From Betaproteobacteria bacterium (lineage in GTDB: Bacteria; Pseudomonadota; Gammaproteobacteria; Burkholderiales; SG8-41), in assembly GCA_021300125.1 (NCBI GenBank), contig JAJTHX010000025.1:1-8640 (forward strand): a stretch of DNA of 8,640 bases, read 5' to 3'. A program made the translations under genes and the position numbers. Within the stretch, counting starts at the first letter, position 1, and each line of letters starts with the position of its first letter. Of this stretch, positions 1 through 6,828 are shown in pieces. The notes beneath the pieces are model-generated. The model had not been told where the DNA came from, made no database searches, and worked only from the letters and a program-made list of their open reading frames with translations.

Positions 1-741
1 ACCGCCATTGCCGCCGGCGCCAATCCGGACGGTTACACCATCGTGGTCGCCGAAATCGGCGCCACCGCGGTGGCGCCGGCACTGATTCCCAAGCTGTCCT
101 TCGATGTGTCGAAGGATTTCGCCGGGATCAGCCAGACGATTGAACAGCCGTACATCATGACCGTGCACCCCAGCGTGGCGGTTAAGACCCTCGCCGATTT
201 CATCAAGCTCGCGCAGGCCAAACCGAACTCGATGAACTTCGGCTCAGGCAATGTCACTGCGCACGTCGCCCAGGAGGCCTTTTTCCAGACCGCGAAAGTG
301 AAACTGACCCACATCCCCTACCGCGGTTCGGGACCCTCTGTTGCTGCGGCGGTCGCCGGCGAAGTGCAAACCCTGTTCTCCGGCCCTGGCGCCGCGATCC
401 CCCAGATCCGTGCCGGCAAGCTGCGCGCACTGGCGGTTACGACCAACGCACGCGCCGCGCAGCTGCCCGATGTTCCGACGCTGTCCGAATCCGGCTACAA
501 GGGTTTCGCGATCTCGGGCTGGTACGGCCTGATGGGGCCGGTAAAAATGCCCAAGGAGGCAGTGGCCACGCTGAACAAGGCAGTGACCACGGTGCTCAAG
601 GGCGAAACCGGCAAGCAGCTGCGCGACCGCGGCTACGATCCGGTGCCGACCACCCCAGCCGAGTTCGACAAGTTCATGCGCGCCGAAATCTCGCGCTGGA
701 GCAAGGCGGTCAAGGAATACAACATCAAGCCGGACTTCTGA
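1..741 (+). CDS. Bug/TctC-family tripartite tricarboxylate transporter substrate-binding protein (5' partial)
   Basis: Periplasmic solute-binding protein of the Bug family, which captures small carboxylates or related organic compounds for TTT-type uptake or for sensing. The reading frame is open from base 1, so the gene starts upstream of the window. The visible part is 246 codons, whereas the family is usually about 320, so the signal peptide and roughly the first 75 residues are missing. Family landmarks are visible in order: the NPDGYT stretch (codons 8-13), a KDFAGIS segment like the usual 'kDf.pi' motif, FGSGN (codons 80-84), the HIPYRGSGPS block that typically lines the ligand pocket, LRALAVTT, and LPDVPTLSESG. 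The stop is TGA at 739-741. The ATG at 43 is internal to the domain and is not the start. The ligand cannot be inferred. The next gene is convergent, 27 bp away, and unrelated in function. Family assignment is firm; the substrate is unknown. Confidence 0.93.
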   Translation, partial: TAIAAGANPDGYTIVVAEIGATAVAPALIPKLSFDVSKDFAGISQTIEQPYIMTVHPSVAVKTLADFIKLAQAKPNSMNFGSGNVTAHVAQEAFFQTAKVKLTHIPYRGSGPSVAAAVAGEVQTLFSGPGAAIPQIRAGKLRALAVTTNARAAQLPDVPTLSESGYKGFAISGWYGLMGPVKMPKEAVATLNKAVTTVLKGETGKQLRDRGYDPVPTTPAEFDKFMRAEISRWSKAVKEYNIKPDF

Positions 742-753
742 TGCCGCGCGGGC

Positions 754-782
754 GCGGGGTCGCCTGCTTCAGGCAGCCCCGC
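754..782. terminator. Hairpin between convergent genes, candidate bidirectional terminator
   Basis: GCGGGG (754-759) pairs with CCCCGC (777-782). After a G-U pair and one mismatch, GCCTG (762-766) pairs with CAGGC (770-774) around a 3-nt loop. The hairpin lies at the end of two convergent genes and overlaps the stop codon of the PII-like gene (769-771). No T-run follows on either strand, so it is not a textbook intrinsic terminator. Position and stability suggest transcript-end formation or 3'-end protection. The stem is seen directly; the role is inferred. Confidence 0.45.
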
Positions 783-1104
783 CCGGCGGCAGGCGCATCC
801 GCCTGAATTCCGCCACCTCGTTCACCCAAATCACGCCATCGCCAGGGCGGCCGGTATGGCAGGTCTTGTGGATGATGTCGAGCAGCGCCGGAGCCTCCTC
901 GTCGCGGGCCACGATCTCGATGCGTATTTTTTCCGAGTAATCGGTCAGTTCGGCACGAATGCCGGCCGGCCGGGGTTTGTCCGGGTGATAGCCCGAACCC
1001 TGGGCACGGGACACCGTCATCCCCGGGAAATCCGGGATCCTGCGAAACGCCTGGCGCAGGGCTTCCAGCTTCATCGGCTGGATCACCGCCTTGATCTCTT
1101 TCAT
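769..1104 (-). CDS. Divergent PII-like signalling protein linked to metal efflux pump
   Basis: A 111-residue protein with the full length and fold landmarks of GlnB/GlnK. It has the N-terminal strand MKEIKAVIQPMKLEAL, GMTV at 28-31, the central strand KIRIEIVA (59-66) and the C-terminal PII signature TGRPGDGVIWV (84-94). By gap-free alignment to E. coli GlnB as I recall it (offset +1), E52 replaces the uridylylated Tyr51, H40 replaces Gln39, V91 replaces Lys90 and Y39 replaces Arg38. Gly37, Lys58, Arg101 and Arg103 equivalents are kept. The T-loop (37-55) is proline-rich. H79, C82 and H83 form an H-x-x-C-H cluster absent from GlnB. The ATG overlaps the stop of the RND pump gene by 4 bp, so translation is probably coupled. 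Loss of Tyr51 and Gln39 argues against classical nitrogen signalling. It fits the PII group reported beside CusA/CzcA pumps (PII-NG). It may be a trimer that modulates the pump or senses metal or nucleotide, which is inferred. Reading upstream past this ATG only runs over the pump gene in another frame. Confidence 0.9.
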   Translation of the reverse strand: MKEIKAVIQPMKLEALRQAFRRIPDFPGMTVSRAQGSGYHPDKPRPAGIRAELTDYSEKIRIEIVARDEEAPALLDIIHKTCHTGRPGDGVIWVNEVAEFRRMRLPPGGAA

Positions 1105-4100
1105 GCTTCGATCCTTTCCTCCTCGAAGAACCGGTAGAGCGTCGGCACCACGATCAGCGTGAGCACCGTGCAGGTGATCAGCCCGCCGATCACCACAATC
1201 GCCAGCGGCCGCTGGACTTCCGATCCCGGGCCGGTGGCAAACAGGAAGGGTATCAGCCCCAGCATCGCCACCGTTGCCGTCATCATCACCGGGCGGAAGC
1301 GCGCCAGGGCGCCTTCGCGCACCGCCTCGGCCACCGCCATGCCCTCGTCGCGCAGCTTGCGGATGTAGGTCACCAGCACCACGCCGTTGAGCGTCGCGAT
1401 GCCCCACAGCGCAATGAACCCGACGGAGGCCGGCACCGACAGGAATTCGCCGGTCACCGCCAGGCCGATGATGCCGCCGATCGAGGCAAACGGCAGTACG
1501 GTGATGATCAGGGCCGCGAACTTGAGCGAGTTGAAGAGCAGGAACAGCAGGAAAAAAATCGCCGCGATGGTCACCGGGATGATCACCATCAGATGCCCCA
1601 GCGCACGTTCGAGATTCTGGAACTGGCCGCCCCACTCGAGGTAATAGCCCTCCGGCAACTGCACCTTGCCGCCCACCGCCTGCTGCAGCTCGGCAACAAA
1701 ACCGCCAAGGTCGCGGTCCTGCACGTTGATGCCGACCACGATGCGTCGCTTGCCCATCTCGCGGCTCACCTGCGCCGGGCCTTCCACCACCTCGATTTTC
1801 GCGAGGCTTTCCAGGGCGACCTGGGCACCGTTGGGCGCTGTCAGCATCAGCGAGCGGATGTCGCTGAGGTCATTGCGGAACTGCTGCGGCAGTCGCACCA
1901 CCGCCTGGAAGCGGCGCTCCCCCTCGTAGATCTCCGTGGCAACCTTGCCCCCGACCGCCATCTCGATCACGTCCTGCACGTCAGAAACGTTGAGTCCCTG
2001 GCGGGCGATCGCCTTGCGGTCGATGGTCACCGTCAGGTACTGCTGGCCACCAACGCGCTCCACCCGCATGTCGCGCACGCCGCGAACGGTCGCGGCCACG
2101 CCGGCGATCTCGTTCGCCTTCTCGCGCAACTGGTCAAGGTCATCGCCGAAGAGCTTTACCGCGACGTCGGAACGCACGCCGGTCACCATCTCGTCCACAC
2201 GGTCGGAGATCGGCTGGGCCATCACCAGCTGCACGCCGGGTATGGTCTTGAGCTTGTCGCGGATCGCCGCTGCGATGTCATCCTGGGTCCAGCCGTCGGG
2301 CCACTGGTCGCGCGGCTTCAGCGTGACAATCGGATCCGCCTCGTTGGGACCGGCGGGATCGGCAGCCGATTCACCGCGGCCGATGCGCGACACTGCCATC
2401 TGCACGCCAGGCACCTCGAGCACGCGGCGCATCGCCTCGCGCTCCATCTTGATCGACTCCTCAAGCGAAATGTTGGGTACGCGGTCCATCGCGGGGGAGA
2501 TCGAACCTTCCTTCATCTCGGGGATGAAGGCGGTGCCCAGGAATGGCACCAGCAGCAGCGCGCCGGCGAAGGCAGCCAGCGCGCCGGCGATGGTCTTGCG
2601 CTCGTTGGCGAGCGCCCAGTGCAGGCCGCGCATATAGGGTCCCTTGATCTTGGCGATCAGCCAGGTGTCATGCTCGGCGCCACCCTTGAGCAGGTAGGAA
2701 CACAGCGCGGGGGTCAGCGTCAGCGACAGCACCAGCGAGATGAACAGCGCGATGGCGATGGTGTAGGCGAGCGGGGCAAACATCTTGCCCTCCATGCCTT
2801 CGAGCGTCATCAGCGGCAGAAACACCAGGATGATCACGCCGATGCCGAAGATCACCGGCGTCGCCACTTCCTTCACCGCCAGCAGCACCGTGCGCAACCG
2901 TTCGCGCGGATCAGCATGACCGAGCCGGGCGTAGGTGTTCTCCACCACCACCACCGAGCCGTCCACCATCAGGCCGATGGCGATCGCCAGCCCCCCCAGT
3001 GACATCAGGTTGGCTGACAGCCCGTAATGGTTCATCACCATGAAGGTCGCCAGCGGCGTGATCAGCAGCGTGGCCACCACGATCAGGCTCGAGCGCAGGT
3101 CACCGAGGAACAGGAACAGCACGATGACCACGAACAGCACGCCCTCCAGCAGCACCTTGGTCACGGTCCACAGCGCGGCATCCACCAGTTCCGAGCGGTC
3201 ATAGTAGGGGACAATCTGCAGGCCGCCCGGCAGCATGCCCTTGGCGTTGATTTCCTCGACCCGCTCCTTGATGCGCGACACCACTTCCTTGGCATTGCCG
3301 GCGCGAATCATCATCACCACGCCACCGACTGCCTCGGTGTGCGCGCCCTTGACCATGGCGCCGAAGCGCACCTCTTCGCCGAATGCGACTTCGGCCACGT
3401 CGCGGATGTACACCGGCGTGTTGCCGACCTCCTTCAGCACGATGTTGCGGATGTCGTCGAGGTCCCTGACCAGGCCCACGCCTCGGACCAGGAACTGCTC
3501 GGGCCCCTGCGGCAGCACCCCGCCGCCGGCATTGGCGTTGTTGCGCGCCAGCGCCTGCCACACGTCCTGGATGGTGACTTTGTAGTAGCGCAGGCGGTCG
3601 GGATCGACCAGCACCTGGTATTGGCGCACATAACCGCCGGTGGAATTGATCTCGGCGACACCCGGAATCGAGCGCAGCAGCGGCCGCACCACCCAGTCCT
3701 GCGCGATGCGGCGTTCGATCAGCTCTTCCCTGGTCAGTTCACGCTTGCCATCATCGGGACGCTCCAGCGTGTACTGGTAGACCTCGCCCAGCGCCGTCGA
3801 TACCGGCCCCAGCACCGGCGTGACGCCGGCGGGCAGCCTGCCGCCGACCTCGATCAGCCGCTCAAGCACCAGCTGGCGCGCGAAATAGACATCCGTTTCG
3901 TCGGTGAACACCAGCGTGATCAGCGACAGCCCGGGGCGGTTCAGAGAGCGCATCTCGGTCAGCCCCGGCAGGCCGGTCATGGCGATCTCGACCGGCACCG
4001 TGACAAAGCGCTCCACTTCCTCAGGCGAGCGGCCTGGCGCCTCGGTGGCAATCTGCACCTGCACGTTGGTGACGTCGGGGAAGGCATCGACCGAGAGCTG

Positions 4101-4193
4101 GCGCGCGGCGTTGACACCGAACACGAACAGCACCGCGGCGATGACAACGACAATCAGCCGCTGGGTGATCGCGGCCCGAAGCAGGGCGTCCAT
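1101..4193 (-). CDS. CzcA/CusA-family heavy-metal efflux RND transporter, inner-membrane pump
   Basis: A proton-driven RND pump of 1030 residues, the usual length for the HME family. It exports metal ions through the partner adaptor and outer-membrane channel. TM1 lies at about residues 12-30 and is followed by the SVDAFPDVTNVQV motif typical of CzcA/CusA. A first porter loop comes next, then membrane segments from about 340 to 530, a second porter loop, and a final membrane block from about 860. The TM4 proton-relay motif reads GLMVDGSVVVVEN, giving D411 and E418, equivalent to CzcA D408 and E415. The CzcA D402 position is A405, as in CusA. The CusA methionine triad is not clearly kept: E668 stands where CusA has M672, and M569 is one residue off M573. 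The substrate class is therefore open, with divalent cations slightly favoured. The start ATG is 3 bp after the adaptor stop, and the end overlaps the PII-like gene by 4 bp. Family certain, metal uncertain. Confidence 0.96.
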   Translation of the reverse strand: MDALLRAAITQRLIVVVIAAVLFVFGVNAARQLSVDAFPDVTNVQVQIATEAPGRSPEEVERFVTVPVEIAMTGLPGLTEMRSLNRPGLSLITLVFTDETDVYFARQLVLERLIEVGGRLPAGVTPVLGPVSTALGEVYQYTLERPDDGKRELTREELIERRIAQDWVVRPLLRSIPGVAEINSTGGYVRQYQVLVDPDRLRYYKVTIQDVWQALARNNANAGGGVLPQGPEQFLVRGVGLVRDLDDIRNIVLKEVGNTPVYIRDVAEVAFGEEVRFGAMVKGAHTEAVGGVVMMIRAGNAKEVVSRIKERVEEINAKGMLPGGLQIVPYYDRSELVDAALWTVTKVLLEGVLFVVIVLFLFLGDLRSSLIVVATLLITPLATFMVMNHYGLSANLMSLGGLAIAIGLMVDGSVVVVENTYARLGHADPRERLRTVLLAVKEVATPVIFGIGVIILVFLPLMTLEGMEGKMFAPLAYTIAIALFISLVLSLTLTPALCSYLLKGGAEHDTWLIAKIKGPYMRGLHWALANERKTIAGALAAFAGALLLVPFLGTAFIPEMKEGSISPAMDRVPNISLEESIKMEREAMRRVLEVPGVQMAVSRIGRGESAADPAGPNEADPIVTLKPRDQWPDGWTQDDIAAAIRDKLKTIPGVQLVMAQPISDRVDEMVTGVRSDVAVKLFGDDLDQLREKANEIAGVAATVRGVRDMRVERVGGQQYLTVTIDRKAIARQGLNVSDVQDVIEMAVGGKVATEIYEGERRFQAVVRLPQQFRNDLSDIRSLMLTAPNGAQVALESLAKIEVVEGPAQVSREMGKRRIVVGINVQDRDLGGFVAELQQAVGGKVQLPEGYYLEWGGQFQNLERALGHLMVIIPVTIAAIFFLLFLLFNSLKFAALIITVLPFASIGGIIGLAVTGEFLSVPASVGFIALWGIATLNGVVLVTYIRKLRDEGMAVAEAVREGALARFRPVMMTATVAMLGLIPFLFATGPGSEVQRPLAIVVIGGLITCTVLTLIVVPTLYRFFEEERIEA
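1112..1124 (-). promoter_or_regulatory. Ribosome binding site of the PII-like gene inside the pump gene's last codons
   Basis: Read on the minus strand, the last codons of the pump gene contain GAGGAGG (1118-1124) followed by AGGA (1112-1115). The AGGA lies 7 nt from the PII-like ATG at 1104. The purine-rich stretch is encoded by the E-E-E-R end of the pump protein. It supports ATG 1104 as the start and implies termination-reinitiation coupling through the ATGA overlap. Confidence 0.65.
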
Positions 4194-4196
4194 GGC

Positions 4197-5333
4197 TTAC
4201 TGGCCGCCCTGAGCCAGGCGCTTGCGTTCGTTGTTGAGGTGGAAGGCGCCGCCGATCACCACCATCTCGCCCTCGCGCACCCCACTCTCCACCACGCGGC
4301 GGCCCTTGTGCTCCATGCCGAGCTGCACCGCGCGCAGCTTGTAGCCGTTCTCGCCGGTGCGCATGAATACAAAGTCCTTGTTGTCCTCGCGCACCACCGC
4401 ATCATTGGGCACGGTAAGGCGTTGCTGCGGCTTGCCCTGGATCAGCACGCTCGCCAGCATGTCCGGCTTGTATTCACGCCGCGGATTGGGCAGATCAAGC
4501 CGAACCTGCACGGTGCGCGTCTGGGAATTGACCACCGGGCTGACAAAGGTGAGGCGGCCGTTGACTGTGCGACCCGGCAGTGCGGCCAGTTCCACCGCCA
4601 CTTCCTCACCGACCCGGATCGAACCGGCATTCTGTTCCGGGATTTCGGCCACCACCCAGACGCTGGACAGGTCGGCGACCAGGAACACCGGGTCTGCAGG
4701 CTGCACCACCTGGCCCTCGGTGACCTTGCGCTCAATCACGGTGCCGCTAACCGTGGCGACAATCTGCGCCAGGGAGTTGATGCTGCGCGTTTCCGCCAGC
4801 CGGTTCACTGCGGCAGTGGACATGCCGAGCACTTTCAGCTGGTCGGCAGCGGCGCCGACTTCGGCCTCGGCCATGGTCAGTTCGCTCTGGCGACGCTGCA
4901 GTTCGGCGGTGCCGATCACATCGGCTTCGAACAGCTGCTTCGCACGCGCGGCACTGCGAGCGGCCAGCTCGCGCTGCGACTGGGCCTTGAGGAATCCGAG
5001 CTGGGCCGAGGACAGTTCGGTGCTGTTGATGGTGGCCAGCACGCTGCCCCGCTTCACATCCTGGCCGACGGTCGCCTGCAGGTCGGTGATGCGGCCGTTG
5101 ACCGGGGCGCCGACACGGGCCATGCGGTTCTCATCGGCCTCGATGCGGCCGGGCACTCGCAGCAGCTCGCGCACCTCGCTGATGCCCAGCGCGGCGACCT
5201 CGAGGCGCGCAGCCAGCTCGGCGTCTGCGGTGATGGCAAGGGGATCGCGCTCAGCCTTCGCGGCTTCGGGCTGCGGTTTGTCGCCGCAGGCGGCAAGCAG
5301 CGCCGAGAGCAGCAGGATCAGCAGCGGTTTCAT
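4197..5333 (-). CDS. RND efflux periplasmic adaptor (membrane-fusion protein), CzcB/CusB type, lipoprotein
   Basis: A 378-residue adaptor that bridges the RND pump and the outer-membrane channel in the periplasm. The N-terminus is a lipoprotein signal peptide, with K2, a leucine-rich core and lipobox LLAAC giving lipidated Cys16. Next come the first half of the lipoyl-like domain (about 75-103, containing VNGRITDLQATVGQDV), an alpha-helical hairpin (about 105-168, rich in Ala/Gln/Arg/Glu), the second lipoyl half (about 190-220, VSGTVIERKVTEGQVV), a beta-barrel (about 223-300) and a membrane-proximal domain ending in EGEMVVIGGAFHLN. No His-rich or Met-rich metal-binding extension is seen, unlike some CzcB and CusB proteins. 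It lies 6 bp after the channel gene and 3 bp before the pump gene, so all are likely on one transcript. ATG 5333 is chosen because it yields the signal peptide directly. Confidence 0.95.
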   Translation of the reverse strand: MKPLLILLLSALLAACGDKPQPEAAKAERDPLAITADAELAARLEVAALGISEVRELLRVPGRIEADENRMARVGAPVNGRITDLQATVGQDVKRGSVLATINSTELSSAQLGFLKAQSQRELAARSAARAKQLFEADVIGTAELQRRQSELTMAEAEVGAAADQLKVLGMSTAAVNRLAETRSINSLAQIVATVSGTVIERKVTEGQVVQPADPVFLVADLSSVWVVAEIPEQNAGSIRVGEEVAVELAALPGRTVNGRLTFVSPVVNSQTRTVQVRLDLPNPRREYKPDMLASVLIQGKPQQRLTVPNDAVVREDNKDFVFMRTGENGYKLRAVQLGMEHKGRRVVESGVREGEMVVIGGAFHLNNERKRLAQGGQ

Positions 5334-5339
5334 CGGTGG

Positions 5340-6626
5340 TCATCTTTCACTGAAAGGATCCTGGGCCTGCAGGCGCTCGATCTCGATGCCGGCGGCATTG
5401 CGGTCGAACAGCGCCTGGATGTAATCCTTGCGCACGCTGCGCAGGGTGCGCTGGGCATCGAGCACCTCAAGGAAACTGCGCTCGCCGAAACGCCAGGCGG
5501 CCTCGGCCACGCGCAGCGCGGCTTCTGCGCTCTTGATCAGCCCGCCTTCAAACGTTTCAACCTGGCGCTGCGCGATGCTCGCGCGCGAGTAGGCTGCATC
5601 AAGTTCACGCAGCAGCACCGCGCGCTGGGCCTCGATCTGGGTCAGCGCGAGGTCAATGCCGGCCTGGGCCTGGGCAATCTGGCCTTCGCGCCGGTTCCAC
5701 AGCGGCAGCGGCAGGCTCACCCCGAGCATGGTCTGGCGGATTTCCGGATCCTGGTTCTGCGCAACGCTGATCACCGGCTGGGGCACGCGCAGCGCGCGCT
5801 CCTGGTCCAGCCGGGCACGGGTGCGGTCATATTCGGCGGTCAGCGCGCGCAGCCTCGGATTGGTGTTGAGCATGCGCGATTGCACCTCGGCCAGCCCCGG
5901 CAGCGACATTGCAGCAGGCAGGCTGCCGCCGGCTTCGAACTGCGGCGGCAGGGCATTGCCGGCGAGCCGGCGCAGCTGCCCGCGGGCCTCCTCCACCAGC
6001 AGACGCGCGGCATCGGCCTGGGTGCGGGCGGAAAGCAGCTCGGATTCGGCGCGGACCAGTTCGAAGCGGGCCGCCTCGCCGGCATCAACCCGGCTGCGCA
6101 CGCGGCCGAGGATGTCGGTGAGCAGGGTCACGTTTTCTGCGGCAAGGCGGGCTTCTTCCTGCCGGCGCAGCATCAGAAAGAAGGCGGAGCGCGCCTCATG
6201 CCCGACGTCGATGTGCACGCTCTGCAGCACGGCTTCGGCGGAGGCCACGCCGAAACCGGCGGCCCTTGCGCGCGCCTCGCGTACGCTCGGCAGTTCGACC
6301 GGCTGCGACAGCGTCATTTGCTGCGCACTGCCGGTCGGCGGCAGCCCCGTGCGCGGCCGCCAGCGGCCGCTGCCCACGGCCAGTTCGGGATTGGGATAGG
6401 CCGAGGCAATGCGGGTCTCGGCGGCCGCGACCGCGCGCTGCTGCGTGGCGGTTGCGATTTCGGGATTGTGGGTGCGCACCGCGGCGAGCACCTCTTCCAG
6501 GGTCACGCGCTGCACTGCCGCCACGACCGGCACCGGTGCGGCAGCGGGCTTGGCCGGCGCGCCGGCCGCAACAGCCGGACCCGCCAGACACAACACGATC
6601 AGCAGGCCCCACAGCATGCTGCGCAA
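5340..6626 (-). CDS. TolC/CzcC-family outer-membrane efflux channel
   Basis: The outer-membrane channel of the tripartite pump, about 428 residues, containing two OEP repeats. Landmarks include VTLEEVLAAVRTHNPEI near the N-terminus of the mature protein, long Ala/Arg/Glu-rich coiled helices, the mid-protein GVSLPLPLWNRREGQIAQA typical of CzcC/CusC, and FGERSFLEVLDAQRTL near the end of the second repeat. The signal peptide core is LWGLLIVLCLAGPAVA with likely cleavage after AVA. The preceding Cys is not in a lipobox, so a non-lipidated channel is expected. The start is uncertain. ATG 6617 gives no basic n-region and has an AGGTGA 14 nt away. TTG 6626 has AGGTGA 5 nt upstream and adds an Arg, so it is chosen. 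GTG 6635 is another option. An ATG at 6764 would add 46 residues of low-complexity Arg/Ala/Ser sequence before the signal peptide and lies in a hairpin loop, so it is rejected. First gene of the operon. Confidence 0.92.
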   Translation of the reverse strand: MRSMLWGLLIVLCLAGPAVAAGAPAKPAAAPVPVVAAVQRVTLEEVLAAVRTHNPEIATATQQRAVAAAETRIASAYPNPELAVGSGRWRPRTGLPPTGSAQQMTLSQPVELPSVREARARAAGFGVASAEAVLQSVHIDVGHEARSAFFLMLRRQEEARLAAENVTLLTDILGRVRSRVDAGEAARFELVRAESELLSARTQADAARLLVEEARGQLRRLAGNALPPQFEAGGSLPAAMSLPGLAEVQSRMLNTNPRLRALTAEYDRTRARLDQERALRVPQPVISVAQNQDPEIRQTMLGVSLPLPLWNRREGQIAQAQAGIDLALTQIEAQRAVLLRELDAAYSRASIAQRQVETFEGGLIKSAEAALRVAEAAWRFGERSFLEVLDAQRTLRSVRKDYIQALFDRNAAGIEIERLQAQDPFSER

Positions 6627-6751
6627 GATGCTCACCTGTACGGTATGAATTGGATCGAAGCGGCGACTGCGGCCATAGGCAGCGCGATGTACGGGCTGCA
6701 CGGCGCAAGCCGCGGCGGTGCCGCGCGATTGCGGAACGCGACTGAGAGCAG

Positions 6752-6792
6752 GGCTGCGGGGCATTAGTTCCCCGCAGCCGGCTCAGTTTTTT
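6752..6792 (+). terminator. Perfect 10-bp hairpin with a downstream T6 run (plus-strand orientation)
   Basis: GGCTGCGGGG (6752-6761) pairs perfectly with CCCCGCAGCC (6770-6779) around an 8-nt loop. A T6 run follows at 6787-6792, 7 nt after the stem, which is farther than in a typical intrinsic terminator. The polarity fits plus-strand transcription, although no plus-strand gene ends here. It could stop antisense transcription coming out of the efflux operon. The stem also forms in minus-strand RNA and could mark the 3' end of the ttcA transcript, separating it from the efflux operon. The structure is seen directly; the function is inferred. Confidence 0.45.
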
Positions 6793-6802
6793 CGATGCTT
6801 GT

Positions 6803-6819
6803 GCTGAGTTTGTCTCAGC
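6803..6819. repeat. Small inverted repeat just downstream of ttcA
   Basis: GCTGAG (6803-6808) and CTCAGC (6814-6819) form a 6-bp stem with a 5-nt loop, 9 bp after the ttcA stop on the minus strand. No T-run follows on the minus strand. Two more copies of the CTGAG/CTCAG core lie at 6742-6746 and 6782-6786. The repeat may be a minor 3' hairpin of ttcA or half-sites for a regulator. The role is not assignable. Confidence 0.3.
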
Positions 6820-6828
6820 CTGGCGATG

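Noticed and set aside
856..870. The H-x-x-C-H cluster as a cytochrome c heme site
   Set aside because: Covalent heme attachment needs two cysteines (CxxCH), and this protein has no signal peptide. It was kept only as a possible metal-ligand cluster.
769..1635. An extended 288-residue version of the PII-like protein
   Set aside because: The extra N-terminal residues are an out-of-frame reading of the pump gene. The true PII start is ATG 1104, which begins the conserved first strand and has a ribosome site.
1593..3002. A 469-codon plus-strand open frame antisense to the RND pump gene
   Set aside because: Same shadow composition (His/Arg/Gln-rich), with no recognisable motif. The opposite strand encodes a well-conserved pump.
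3027..6767. A 1246-codon plus-strand open frame antisense to the efflux operon
   Set aside because: It is a shadow frame in GC-rich DNA. Its translation is Gln/His/Arg/Ala/Leu-rich with no domain, it runs across three clear minus-strand genes, and it lacks a plausible start context.
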